Notes: a model not told the origin generated them from the letters alone. DNA of 64,000 bases from Pseudomonadota bacterium (GCA_018241225.1 JAFEEG010000008.1:1-64000); one strand, 5' to 3'; positions 8,110 through 19,262 are shown, counted from the first letter of the stretch. Made by a program: numbers and translations.

Positions 8110-9339
8110 TCAAGAACGGTAGTCGGCGTTGATCGACACGTAGTCGTGGCTCAGGTCGCAGGTCCACACCGTGTCGGCGGCGTCGCCGCGGCCCAGCACC
8201 ACGCGCACCGTGATCTCGCTCTTCTTCATCACGCGCTGGCCGTCTTCCTCCTGGTAGGACGGATTGCGGCCACCCTTGACGGCCACGTGGACGTCGTCCA
8301 GGTACAGGTCGATACCGGTCTGGTCGAGGTCCTCGATGCCGGCGTAGCCCACAGCCGCCAGGATCCGGCCCAGGTTCGGGTCGCTGGCGAAGAAGGCGGT
8401 CTTGACCAGGGGCGAATGCGCGATGGCATAGGCCACCTGCCGGCATTCGGCGCCATTGCGTCCGCCTTCGACGCGAACCGTGATGAACTTGGTTGCACCT
8501 TCGCCATCGCGCACGATGGCCTGCGCCAGTTGGCGGGCCACGTCCTGCATGGCCTTGAGCAGCGCCTGGCCGTCAGCCGACTCGAGCGAGGCGATGACCG
8601 GGTTGGCCGCCTTTTGCGTGGCGATGACCACGAAGGAGTCGTTGGTCGACGTGTCGCCATCGATGGTGACCCGATTGAACGATGCGTCCGCCAGCTGCCT
8701 GGCCAGCGGCTGGACCAGCGACGGGTCGATGCGTGCATCGGTTGCCATGAAGCCCAGCATGGTCGCCATGTTGGGCCGGATCATGCCCGCGCCCTTGCTG
8801 ATGCCGCTGATGGTGACCGTGGCACCACCGATCTTCACCTGGGCGCTGAAAGCCTTGGGGATCGTATCGGTGGTCATGATGCCTTCGGCCGCACGAGCCC
8901 AGTTGTCGGCCTTGGCATCGGCCAGCGCAGCCGGCAGGCCGGCTTCGATGCGCTCGATGGGCAGCGGCTCCATGATCACGCCGGTGGAGAACGGCAGCAC
9001 CTGTTCGGGTGCGATCTCCAGCTTGCGCGCCAGCGCAATGCAGGTGGCGCGGGTGCGCGTCAGGCCGTCTTCGCCGGTGCCGGCGTTGGCGTTGCCGGTG
9101 TTGATGACCATGGCACGGATGCCGAAGTTCTTCTGCAGGTGCTCGCGGCACACCTGCACCGGTGCGGCGCAGAAACGGTTCTGGGTGAATACGCCACCGA
9201 CGGCGGCGCCGTCGTCGACCAGCACCACCGTCAGGTCCTTGCGGTTGGCCTTGCGGATGCCGGCTTCGGCAACGCCGATACGTACGCCGGGCACGGCGAA
9301 AAGGGCGGCCGGATCGGGGGCGGAAAGGTTCACGGGCAT
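8110..9339 (-). CDS. argJ: Bifunctional ornithine acetyltransferase / N-acetylglutamate synthase
   Basis: 409 residues. ArgJ transfers the acetyl group of N-acetylornithine to glutamate, recycling it in arginine synthesis. The autocleavage site is present as MATMLG, with the nucleophilic Thr near residue 193, which becomes the N-terminus of the beta chain. Other family marks are [21 protein letters not shown] and TNDSFV. The start at 9339 is supported by AGGAG eight bases upstream; a longer frame to 9378 has no such site. Whether acetyl-CoA-dependent synthase activity is also present cannot be told from sequence. Confidence 0.97.
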   Translation of the reverse strand: MPVNLSAPDPAALFAVPGVRIGVAEAGIRKANRKDLTVVLVDDGAAVGGVFTQNRFCAAPVQVCREHLQKNFGIRAMVINTGNANAGTGEDGLTRTRATCIALARKLEIAPEQVLPFSTGVIMEPLPIERIEAGLPAALADAKADNWARAAEGIMTTDTIPKAFSAQVKIGGATVTISGISKGAGMIRPNMATMLGFMATDARIDPSLVQPLARQLADASFNRVTIDGDTSTNDSFVVIATQKAANPVIASLESADGQALLKAMQDVARQLAQAIVRDGEGATKFITVRVEGGRNGAECRQVAYAIAHSPLVKTAFFASDPNLGRILAAVGYAGIEDLDQTGIDLYLDDVHVAVKGGRNPSYQEEDGQRVMKKSEITVRVVLGRGDAADTVWTCDLSHDYVSINADYRS

Positions 9340-9377
9340 CGTCTTACTCCTGGGAACGTGCGCTGATGATGATGTCA

Positions 9378-9423
9378 AAGAAAAACGCCCGCGGCGCCGG
9401 AAGATCCGGCTGGCGCGGGCGCG
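9378..9423 (-). terminator. Rho-independent terminator after secA
   Basis: On the minus strand a long GC-rich hairpin, CGCCCGCGCCAGCCGG pairing with CCGGCGCCGCGGGCG around an ATCTT loop with one bulge, is followed by TTTTTCTTT. It separates secA from argJ. Confidence 0.85.
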
Positions 9424-9453
9424 TGGGTCATGCGGGGCGCTGATCTCCTCGAA

Positions 9454-12231
<2,778 letters not shown>

Positions 12232-12404
12232 GAGTGGAGGTCGGTCCCGCACCTAGGCTGAGCATGCGGGCACTTGGACCTGAATTCCTAAAATAGTCGA
12301 TATCAACACTTGGGCCTGCTTATGTGGGTGCACTTCTAGCAAATGCAAGCTTCGCAAGCTGCCCAGGCCGCCGGAACGCCGGCAAACCGCTGATTTTAGC
12401 CACC

Positions 12405-12731
12405 TTGTCTGTCCCCAATTCGACCGTGAACCGGCGCTTCAACCCCCTGACCGTGCTGCAAGCCACGGAGGCCTCCCCAACCTTGGCAGCGCTGGCCGAG
12501 CGCGCCCGCGACGCAGCCGAGCGACTGCGCGCGGTCGAAGACCTGATCCCCAAGGAACTGCGCCCCGGCGTGCAAGCCGGCCCCGCCGAAGGCGAAGAGT
12601 GGTGCCTGCTGGTGGGCAGCAATGCGGCCGCCGCCAAGCTGCGCCAAATGGTTCCCATGCTGGTGGGGCGGCTGCGCGTGCGCGGCTGGCACGTGAGCAC
12701 CTTGCGCATCAAGGTCCGCTCCCGCCGCTGA
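12405..12731 (+). CDS. DciA-like (DUF721) protein
   Basis: About 108 residues with a DUF721/DciA-type core: helical N-terminus with RFNPLTVLQ, then WCLLVGSNAAAAKLRQMVPMLVGRL and a basic C-terminus STLRIKVRSRR. DciA proteins interact with the replicative helicase DnaB in bacteria lacking DnaC; the exact fold here is a truncated, betaproteobacterial version. A TTG at 12405 is preferred; a GTG at 12426 and an ATG at 12324 are alternatives, the last adding 27 residues that read like non-coding sequence. It is divergent from secA, a neighbourhood often seen for this family. Confidence 0.7.
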   Translation: MSVPNSTVNRRFNPLTVLQATEASPTLAALAERARDAAERLRAVEDLIPKELRPGVQAGPAEGEEWCLLVGSNAAAAKLRQMVPMLVGRLRVRGWHVSTLRIKVRSRR

Positions 12732-12775
12732 ATGCCCGCACGCCCGTCGCCGGCATCCGTCGCCGGCAGATTTAG

Positions 12776-12797
12776 TAAGCCTGCTTATAATAAGCAG
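12776..12797 (+). promoter_or_regulatory. Palindromic operator with embedded -10 box upstream of the MarR gene
   Basis: A perfect palindrome, CTGCTTAT-A-ATAAGCAG (12781-12797), ends four bases before the MarR start. It overlaps a second inverted repeat, TAAGC-CT-GCTTA (12776-12787), and contains a perfect TATAAT at 12786-12791. MarR repressors normally bind such palindromes over their own promoters, so autorepression of the efflux operon is the likely role. If the hexamer is the true -10, transcription would begin at or next to the start codon. Confidence 0.7.
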
Positions 12798-12801
12798 CCT
12801 T

Positions 12802-13266
12802 ATGAAACGGGACTTCACCCAGCGCTTCAGCTTCCTGGTCAATGACGTCGCACGGCTTTTCGGTGCGCAATTCGACCGTCTCGCGCGAGAGCGCATCGGC
12901 CTGTCGCGCGCCCAGTGCCGGGTGCTCGGGGCGCTGGCCATGCGCGGCGAACCCATGTCCCAGGCCGAACTGGCGCAACACCTCGAACTGAGCGCCATGA
13001 CGGTGGGCGGCCTGTGCGAGCGGCTGGAGGCCGCAGGATGGGTTCTGCGCACCACCAGCCCCGTCGACCGGCGCGCCAAGGAGGTGCAGCTGGCCGAAGG
13101 CGCCGAAAAGGCGCTGGACGCCGCCCTCAAGATCAGCGACAGCCTGCAGGCCAGTGCACTGGGGGCCCTCTCGCCTGAAGAGCGGGCTCAACTGGTCGCC
13201 CTGCTCATCAAGGCTCGCCAGGGGCTGATGGAGTCAGCGCCCGGCACGGGAGAGGCCCAGCCATGA
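12802..13266 (+). CDS. MarR-family transcriptional regulator
   Basis: 154 residues with a winged helix-turn-helix of the MarR type: ALAMRGEPMSQAELAQHLEL then SAMTVGGLCERLEAAGWVLR (recognition helix) and wing SPVDRRAKEVQLAE, flanked by dimerisation helices. It probably represses itself and the following efflux gene, which overlaps it by four bases (ATGA). A palindrome sits immediately upstream. No Shine-Dalgarno is visible before the ATG. The ligand is unknown; typical ligands are phenolic or lipophilic compounds exported by the partner pump. Confidence 0.93.
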   Translation: MKRDFTQRFSFLVNDVARLFGAQFDRLARERIGLSRAQCRVLGALAMRGEPMSQAELAQHLELSAMTVGGLCERLEAAGWVLRTTSPVDRRAKEVQLAEGAEKALDAALKISDSLQASALGALSPEERAQLVALLIKARQGLMESAPGTGEAQP

Positions 13267-14789
13267 GCACACCCGGCAGCTTTCCGCACCGCGGGATGAT
13301 CACCATCTCGATCATGCTGGCGACGATCATGCAGGCGCTGGACACCACCATCGCCAACGTCGCCCTGCCCCACATGCAGGGCAGCCTGCAGGCCTCGCAG
13401 GACCAGATCACCTGGGTGCTGACCTCCTATATCGTGGCCTCGGCCATTGCGCTGCCGCTCACCGGCTGGTTGTGCGGCCAGTTCGGGCGGCGCCGGGTGT
13501 TCCTGATTTCGGTGGTGGGCTTCACCATTGCCTCGGCACTGTGCGGCCTGGCCACTTCGCTGGTGGGCATCGTCGCGGCGCGCCTGCTGCAGGGCGTGTT
13601 CGGCGCGGCGCTGGTGCCACTGTCGCAGGCCGTGCTGCTGGACATCAACCCGCGCGAAAAGGTGGGCCAGGCCATGGCCATCTGGGGCGCGGGCATCATG
13701 GTCGGCCCCATCCTCGGGCCGCTCTTGGGCGGCTGGCTCACCGAAAACTTCGACTGGCGCTGGGTCTTCTTTATCAACCTGCCGGTGGGCGTGTTCGCCT
13801 GGTGGGGCATTGCGCGCTATTTGCCTGAAAGCCGGCCGCAGGGCGAGCGGCTGGACGTGTTCGGCTTCGTCACCCTGAGCATCGCCATCGGCATGCTGCA
13901 GCTGTTCCTGGACCGGGGCGAGCAGCTCGACTGGTTCGACTCGTGGGAAATCAAGCTCGAGGCCGCCGCCGCGCTGATCGCCTTCGCCTTTTTCGTGGTG
14001 CACACCTGGACGGTGCAGGGCGTGTCCTTCTTCAACCGTGAACTGCTCAAGGACCGCAACTTCGTGACCGGCCTGCTGTTCGCCTTCATCGTGGGCATGA
14101 TCCTGTTTGCCACGATGGCGCTGCTGCCCAGCTTCCTGCAGGGGCTCATGGGCTACCCGGTGATCTACACCGGCGAGGTGACCGCGCCGCGCGGCATCGG
14201 CACCATGATCGCGATGATCATCGTGGGCCGCCTGGTGCAGCGCTACGACGTGCGGGCGATCATGGCGGTGGGCTTCTCGCTCACGGCCTTCTCGCTGTGG
14301 CAGATGACACGCCTGACGCTGCAGATGGACAGCACGCTGATCGTCACATCCGGCTTCATCCAGGGCCTGGGCATCGGCTTTACCTTCGTGCCGCTGTCCA
14401 CGGCCACCTTCGCGACCTTGCCCGCACACCTGCGGCACCAGGGCACCCCGGTGTTCAGCCTGTTGCGCAACATCGGCAGCAGCGTCGGCATCTCGATCGT
14501 GCAGGCGCTGCTCACCGAAGGCTCGGGCAAGGCCCACGCCCAGATCGCGGCGCTGGTGGGTCCGGGCAACCAGGCGCTCGCGCAGCTGCCATCGATGATG
14601 AAGCCCGACACGCTGGCCGGCCTGGCTCTCATCAATGGCGAGGTGACGCGCCAAGGCGCCCTTATCGGCTACCTGGACGATTTCGCCATCATGATGTTCA
14701 TGACGGTGCTGGCCATTCCGTTGCTGGCACTGATCCGCAACCCGCGCCGTGCCCAGGCCGCGAGCACTCCTGCAGAAGTCCCACACTAG
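13263..14789 (+). CDS. DHA2-family (EmrB/QacA-type) multidrug efflux transporter
   Basis: 508 residues with about 14 membrane segments. Markers are motif D1 MQALDTTIANVALPHM near the N-terminus, WVLTSYIVASAIALPL, motif A GWLCGQFGRRRVFL, and motif C GAGIMVGPILGPLLGGWL, all characteristic of drug:H+ antiporters of the DHA2 family. EmrB normally works with a periplasmic adaptor EmrA, but no adaptor or outer-membrane channel gene is adjacent, so it may act alone or borrow partners. Translation is coupled to the MarR gene by a 4-base overlap. Substrate cannot be predicted. Confidence 0.93.
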   Translation: MSTPGSFPHRGMITISIMLATIMQALDTTIANVALPHMQGSLQASQDQITWVLTSYIVASAIALPLTGWLCGQFGRRRVFLISVVGFTIASALCGLATSLVGIVAARLLQGVFGAALVPLSQAVLLDINPREKVGQAMAIWGAGIMVGPILGPLLGGWLTENFDWRWVFFINLPVGVFAWWGIARYLPESRPQGERLDVFGFVTLSIAIGMLQLFLDRGEQLDWFDSWEIKLEAAAALIAFAFFVVHTWTVQGVSFFNRELLKDRNFVTGLLFAFIVGMILFATMALLPSFLQGLMGYPVIYTGEVTAPRGIGTMIAMIIVGRLVQRYDVRAIMAVGFSLTAFSLWQMTRLTLQMDSTLIVTSGFIQGLGIGFTFVPLSTATFATLPAHLRHQGTPVFSLLRNIGSSVGISIVQALLTEGSGKAHAQIAALVGPGNQALAQLPSMMKPDTLAGLALINGEVTRQGALIGYLDDFAIMMFMTVLAIPLLALIRNPRRAQAASTPAEVPH

Positions 14790-14822
14790 AATTCGCGGCA
14801 CCTCTCGCAATCCGGAGATGCC

Positions 14823-16403
14823 GTGTCGCCCTATTCGCTTCTGCGTTTCGTTCTAGCAAGTGCACTCGCGCTTCTGGTTTGCGCCTGTTCTTCGCTGCCA
14901 ACGCAAGTTTCGCGTACGGAATCGAAGGCGCTGAGCAACACAGGCGACACACGCCTGGGGCAAGGCGTCGCAGAGCTGACGAAGCCCCATCCGGGCCAAT
15001 CGGGCATTCGCGCACTGGCCGAGGCCAAGGAAGCGTTTGCCGCCCGCATCCTCCTTGCGCGCGGTGCGCAGCGCAGCCTCGACCTGCAGTACTACATCTG
15101 GCACCGCGACACCACGGGTGAGTTGCTGTGGGAGGAAATCTGGCACGCGGCAGAGCGCGGCGTGCGCGTGCGCGTGCTGATCGACGACGCCAACACAGGT
15201 GGCCAGGACGCCATGCTGGCCACGCTGGACGCCCACCCCAACATCGAGTTGCGCCTGTTCAACCCGTTCGCCAACCGCGGCTTCCGGGCGGGCGACTTCA
15301 TGACGGACTTCTCCCGGGTGAACCGTCGCATGCACAACAAGTCCTTCACCGCCGACAACCAGGTGTCCATCGTCGGCGGTCGCAACATCGGCGACGAGTA
15401 CTTCGGCGCCAACATGGAGGTGGGCTTCCAGGACCTGGACGTGATGACCGTGGGCCCCGTGGTGCGCGAGGTGTCCGACGAGTTCGACCTCTTCTGGAAC
15501 AGCGCCTCGGCTTACCCCGGCGCCAGCCTGCTGCCAGCCGCGCCGGCGGACGGGCCCGTCCAGTTGCGAGCCTCCTGGGAGGCCAACCGCGATCGCGAAG
15601 AGGCGCGCGAGTACCTCGCGGCGACCAGCCGCACGCCGCTGGTCAACGAGGTGGTGCAGGGCAAGCTCGAATTCGAGTGGACCAAGGCACACGTGCTGCA
15701 CGATGACCCGGCCAAGACACTGCAACCGGTCGAGCGCAAGGACCTGCACATGCTTCCGCAGCTCGAGGCCGCCCTGGGCCGGCCCGACAAGGAGCTCGAC
15801 CTGGTCTCGCCCTACTTCGTGCCCGGCAAGGACTTCACCGCGGACCTGTCCGCGCTGGCCAGGCGCGGAATCAAGGTGCGGGTACTGACCAACTCGCTGT
15901 CGGCAACCGACGTGGCGCCCGTGCATGCGGGTTACGCCAAGTACCGCAGGGACCTGCTCGAAGCCGGCATCACGCTCTACGAGCTCAAGCCCGGCTCCGC
16001 CGTGCCGCGGCCCGACAAGGACAACCGCCCCCGCGGCTTGCCCGGCAGCGGCTCGACCGGTGGCAGCTCGGCCTCCAGCCTGCACGCGAAGACCTTTGCG
16101 GCGGACCGCAAGCGGATCTTCGTCGGCTCGTTCAACCTGGACCCGCGCTCGGCAGAGCTCAATACGGAAATGGGCGTGGTCATCGACAGCCCCAAGCTGG
16201 CTGGCCAGCTGTCCAGCCAACTGGACAGCACCTTGCCCAACGCCGCCTACCTCGTTCGCCTGACGCCGCAAGGCGAGATGGAGTGGATCGAGCACGAGGC
16301 CGACGGACGACAGACCACCTACACCAACGAACCGGGCGCCAGCGGGTTGCGCCGGCTGTGGGTCAACTTCCTGAAGATCCTGCCGATCGAGTCGCTGCTC
16401 TGA
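14823..16403 (+). CDS. ClsC-like phospholipase D-family lipoprotein (cardiolipin synthase family)
   Basis: 526 residues from a GTG start. The N-terminus is lipoprotein-like (hydrophobic VLASALALLVCAC, likely lipidated Cys22). Two HKD catalytic motifs are intact: H171-K173-D178 in MHNKSFTADNQVSIVGGRN, and H421-K423-D428 in HAKTFAADRKRIFVGSFN. The RVNRRMHNKSF and GGRNIGDEYFGA segments resemble E. coli ClsC (YmdC), which condenses phosphatidylethanolamine and phosphatidylglycerol into cardiolipin with help of YmdB; no ymdB is adjacent. A lipobox is unusual for characterised cardiolipin synthases, so a different phospholipid or nuclease substrate is possible. Confidence 0.85.
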   Translation: MSPYSLLRFVLASALALLVCACSSLPTQVSRTESKALSNTGDTRLGQGVAELTKPHPGQSGIRALAEAKEAFAARILLARGAQRSLDLQYYIWHRDTTGELLWEEIWHAAERGVRVRVLIDDANTGGQDAMLATLDAHPNIELRLFNPFANRGFRAGDFMTDFSRVNRRMHNKSFTADNQVSIVGGRNIGDEYFGANMEVGFQDLDVMTVGPVVREVSDEFDLFWNSASAYPGASLLPAAPADGPVQLRASWEANRDREEAREYLAATSRTPLVNEVVQGKLEFEWTKAHVLHDDPAKTLQPVERKDLHMLPQLEAALGRPDKELDLVSPYFVPGKDFTADLSALARRGIKVRVLTNSLSATDVAPVHAGYAKYRRDLLEAGITLYELKPGSAVPRPDKDNRPRGLPGSGSTGGSSASSLHAKTFAADRKRIFVGSFNLDPRSAELNTEMGVVIDSPKLAGQLSSQLDSTLPNAAYLVRLTPQGEMEWIEHEADGRQTTYTNEPGASGLRRLWVNFLKILPIESLL

Positions 16404-16409
16404 GGGCGA

Positions 16410-18671
16410 TCAGATCGCGAGCGCTTCGGCGCCCGGAATGTCGCCCGCCTGTGCTGGCCACAGCGCGAGGCCGCCCGCAAGACTCCAGGCCTGCGCATGG
16501 CCCAGGCGGCGCAAGGCGCGTGCGGCCTGGGCGCTGCGGTTGCCGCTGCGGCAGACAAAGACCAGCGACGCTTCGGCCGGCAACTGCGTCAAGCGCGGCA
16601 AGGCGTTGATCAGGCCAGACAGCGGAACCACCTGCGCATCGAGCGAAACAGCCGCGCCGATGCGCGACTCGAAGGGTTCGCGCACGTCGATCAGCACAGG
16701 GGGCTGCCCTGCGGAAACTTGCGCCAGCAATTCGGCGGCCGGCAACTCCACCTGCTCGTCGAACAGGCTGCACTCGGAACGTGCACCGCAGGCCAGGGTC
16801 TGATACTCGGTAGGCGCAAGGACCCGTTCGAGTGCGGCCTTTTCCATGGCAAAGGTCGCATCGTCGAGGCGGCCCTGCAGGACCGCGGCCAGCAGCGGCT
16901 GCGCCGCACGTTCCACGCTCAGCGTGGTGGCAAAGCGGTTGTCGTAGTCGTGGCCGGGCAGCAGCAGTGCATGCGGCCCCACGGCCTGCTCGAGTGCACG
17001 CAGCGACGCACCGAATTGCGTGGGCGCGCTCTGCTCGAAATCGCTGCGGCCCAATGCGCCCGGCATCACGGTGTCGCCGACGAAGACCAGCCGCAGCTGC
17101 TGCGAGGCATCGCGCAGCAGGTAAGCGGTGGAATCCTGCGTGTGGCCGGGAATGGACATGCGTGCCAGCCGGTGCGTGCCCAGCCCGATGGCCTGCGCGT
17201 CGGCGGGCCAGCCCAGCGCATCGAAGGCATCGCGCGCGCCAGAGGATGAAGGCAATGCATTGCGCAGGTCTTGCGCAGAAGAAGCATGGTCGCCGTGGCT
17301 GTGCGTATCGAGCACCGCCACGAGTTCGAACTGGCGGCAGCGAACCCATTGGGCGAGCCGATCGGTCAACTGCGGCAACGGGTCGATCACCACGCAGCGC
17401 CGGCTGTCCGTGTCCGCCACGATGTAGCAACAGGCGCCATCGACAACGAAGCGGGTGACCAGCTCAACCGGCCCGTCGGCACCATGCGTGCCCTCGCTCT
17501 GGCAGGTGGCCCGCATGACCTCTCCGCAGCTGCGCAACCGGTCGCAAGCTTCGTCGATGAGTTCCGCGCTGTCGGCAGCGCCAAAGGACAGGCGCACCGC
17601 CGACTCGGTCTGCCAGGCAGCCAGGCCCATCGCTTCGAGCACATAGCTGGGCTGCGCGCGGGCTGCGCTGCAGGCCGAGCCGCCGCTCATGCGAAGGCCG
17701 GCAGCATCGAACAGGTCGAGCAGCATGCGCGCGCTCATGCCAGGCACTGAAAAGTTCAAGGTCGTGGGCAGGCTGGACTCGAAGGGCGCATTGAAGACCA
17801 CGCCGGGAAAGGCTTCGCGCAGCGCCGAGGCCAGGCGCTCGCGCTGCACCTGCAGGCGTTGCGCAGACGCAAACACGTCGCCCGCCTCCAGCGCCGAGAG
17901 CACCGCGCCCAGCGCAGCAATGCCAGCCATGTTCTCGGTGCCTGCGCGCCAGGCGCCCTCCTGGCCGCCACCCGTCAGCAAGGGCGTGAGCGGCGCGCCG
18001 TCACGAACGTAGAGCATGCCGATGCCCTTGGGCGCGTACAGCTTGTGGCCGGAGAACGGCGCGTAGTCGATGCGCCGCTGCGCCAGGTGCAGCGGAAGTT
18101 TGCCCAGCGCCTGGACACCGTCGACCAACCACAGCGCTGCGCTGCCATCGAGCGCGGCAGCGATGCCATCCAGGTCGCTGACGACGCCGGTCTCGTTGTT
18201 GGCCGCCATGGTGCACACCAGCCCAGCCTCGGGCGCCCGTTGGCGCAGCCAGGCCAGGTCGTGGCGCCCATCGGACCCCACCGGAATCGCCTCGATCCGC
18301 AGTTGCAGGCCAAGCAGCGCATTCCAGTGCCGAAGCGCCTCGGGAACCGCCTTGTGCTCGGTGGCGCCGTAAAACAGACATTCGGGAATCGACTCTCCGG
18401 CAGTGCGGCGCTGGCGCAGCGAATGCAGCGCAGACAGCACCGCGGTCTGGATGCCTTCGGTGGCCCCGCTGGTGAACAGAACCTGGCCGGTGGGCGCCCC
18501 GAGCACCCGTCGCGCTGCCGCGCGGACGTCGTCGAGCAGAGCGCGGGCTCGCAGGCCGCTGCCGTGGATGCTGCTCGGATTGCCGAAGGTGTCGGACATG
18601 ACCGATAGCGCAGCTGCGCGCGCTTGCGAGAGCACCGGGGTCGTGGCGTTGGCGTCGAGATAGATTTCCAT
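16410..18671 (-). CDS. Trifunctional fusion: cysteine desulfurase / ETHE1-like persulfide dioxygenase / rhodanese
   Basis: 753 residues in three domains. Residues 1-385 are a NifS/IscS-type PLP enzyme: YLDANATTP start, NNETG at 158-162, PLP lysine K210 in SGHKLYAPKG, catalytic Cys334 in SGGSACSAA. Residues 400-620 are a metallo-beta-lactamase fold with THSHGDH (H457, H459, D461, H462), PGHT (H510), GDT (D533), GRSDFE and LPGHDY (H574), resembling ETHE1 persulfide dioxygenases, whose iron ligands would be H457, H510 and D533. Residues 655-745 are a rhodanese with active Cys707 in CRSGNRS. All key residues are present. Inferred path: cysteine to persulfide, oxidation to sulfite, sulfur transfer. 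Start at MEIYLDANATTP; it faces a DecR-like Lrp gene across 85 bases. Confidence 0.9.
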   Translation of the reverse strand: MEIYLDANATTPVLSQARAAALSVMSDTFGNPSSIHGSGLRARALLDDVRAAARRVLGAPTGQVLFTSGATEGIQTAVLSALHSLRQRRTAGESIPECLFYGATEHKAVPEALRHWNALLGLQLRIEAIPVGSDGRHDLAWLRQRAPEAGLVCTMAANNETGVVSDLDGIAAALDGSAALWLVDGVQALGKLPLHLAQRRIDYAPFSGHKLYAPKGIGMLYVRDGAPLTPLLTGGGQEGAWRAGTENMAGIAALGAVLSALEAGDVFASAQRLQVQRERLASALREAFPGVVFNAPFESSLPTTLNFSVPGMSARMLLDLFDAAGLRMSGGSACSAARAQPSYVLEAMGLAAWQTESAVRLSFGAADSAELIDEACDRLRSCGEVMRATCQSEGTHGADGPVELVTRFVVDGACCYIVADTDSRRCVVIDPLPQLTDRLAQWVRCRQFELVAVLDTHSHGDHASSAQDLRNALPSSSGARDAFDALGWPADAQAIGLGTHRLARMSIPGHTQDSTAYLLRDASQQLRLVFVGDTVMPGALGRSDFEQSAPTQFGASLRALEQAVGPHALLLPGHDYDNRFATTLSVERAAQPLLAAVLQGRLDDATFAMEKAALERVLAPTEYQTLACGARSECSLFDEQVELPAAELLAQVSAGQPPVLIDVREPFESRIGAAVSLDAQVVPLSGLINALPRLTQLPAEASLVFVCRSGNRSAQAARALRRLGHAQAWSLAGGLALWPAQAGDIPGAEALAI

Positions 18672-18672
18672 A

Positions 18673-18686
18673 CGCAGAATTCTGCG
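18673..18686. promoter_or_regulatory. Perfect 14-bp palindrome next to the fusion gene start
   Basis: CGCAGAATTCTGCG is a perfect palindrome beginning one base upstream of the fusion gene's start codon, in the intergenic space shared with the Lrp-type regulator. Its position over the 5' untranslated region suggests a repressor or activator site; this is inference from symmetry alone. Confidence 0.4.
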
Positions 18687-18730
18687 GATGCCGATGGGGA
18701 ATCCGGGTGCTAAATTCGACCCACCATATG

Positions 18731-18784
18731 CCAATAATTGGAATTGGATTCCAACAATGTCCAAATCAGTGAAATTGGATTCCA
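18731..18784. promoter_or_regulatory. Cluster of CCAAT/ATTGG inverted repeats, likely Lrp-family operator
   Basis: CCAAT-A-ATTGG (18731-18741) overlaps TTGGAAT-TGG-ATTCCAA (18738-18754), which ends two bases before the Lrp start. The 12-mer AATTGGATTCCA occurs at 18742-18753 and again at 18773-18784 inside the coding region, 31 bases apart, about three helical turns. Phased repeated sites around the own promoter are what octameric Lrp/AsnC proteins use for autoregulation and for a divergent target. Confidence 0.6.
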
Positions 18785-19236
18785 CAGATCTGAAGCTGCT
18801 CGCGTTGCTGCAGGAAGACGCCAGCCTCCAGGTGGCCGAGCTGGCCGAGGCGGTGGGTCTGTCCCAGACGCCGTGCTGGCGTCGCGTGCAGCGGCTGCGC
18901 GAGGCCGGCGTCATTACCCGCAACGTGGTGCTGCTGGACCGGCACAAGGTCAACGTCGGCGTCACCGTCTTTGTTTCAGTGCGCACCAACACGCACACGC
19001 AGGCCTGGTTCGACCAGTTCCGCGCAACGATCGAGGCCATTCCGGAGGTGGTCGAGTTCTACCGGATGAGCGGCGACGTCGACTACCTGCTTCGCGTCGT
19101 CGTGCCGGACATCGGCGCCTACGACAAGGTCTACAAGCGCCTGATCTCCGGCACCCAGCTCTTCGATGTCTCTTCGAGCTTTGCCATGGAGGAACTGAAG
19201 TTCACCACTGCGCTGCCGCTGTCGTACATCGATTGA
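18757..19236 (+). CDS. Lrp/AsnC-family regulator, DecR/CyuR-like (cysteine-responsive)
   Basis: 159 residues: N-terminal helix-turn-helix (LDSTDLKLLALLQEDASL to LREAGVI, about 5-55) and C-terminal RAM ligand domain (about 68-150). Compared from memory with E. coli DecR (CyuR/YbaO), the match is close at TPCWRRVQRL, EVVEFYRMSGDVDYLLRV, YDKVYKRLI and DVSSSFAMEELKFTTALP. DecR senses L-cysteine and activates cysteine detoxification genes, so a similar role over the divergent sulfur fusion is likely. The start at 18757 gives the family N-terminus; the frame is open 69 bases further up but that part overlaps the repeats. Confidence 0.9.
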   Translation: MSKSVKLDSTDLKLLALLQEDASLQVAELAEAVGLSQTPCWRRVQRLREAGVITRNVVLLDRHKVNVGVTVFVSVRTNTHTQAWFDQFRATIEAIPEVVEFYRMSGDVDYLLRVVVPDIGAYDKVYKRLISGTQLFDVSSSFAMEELKFTTALPLSYID

Positions 19237-19262
19237 GCAGCGGCCCGCCGCTCGCCAAAGGC

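Noticed and set aside
13188..14810. A 540-residue minus-strand frame opposite the efflux pump
   Set aside because: Shadow of the DHA2 transporter gene; no ribosome site or domain.
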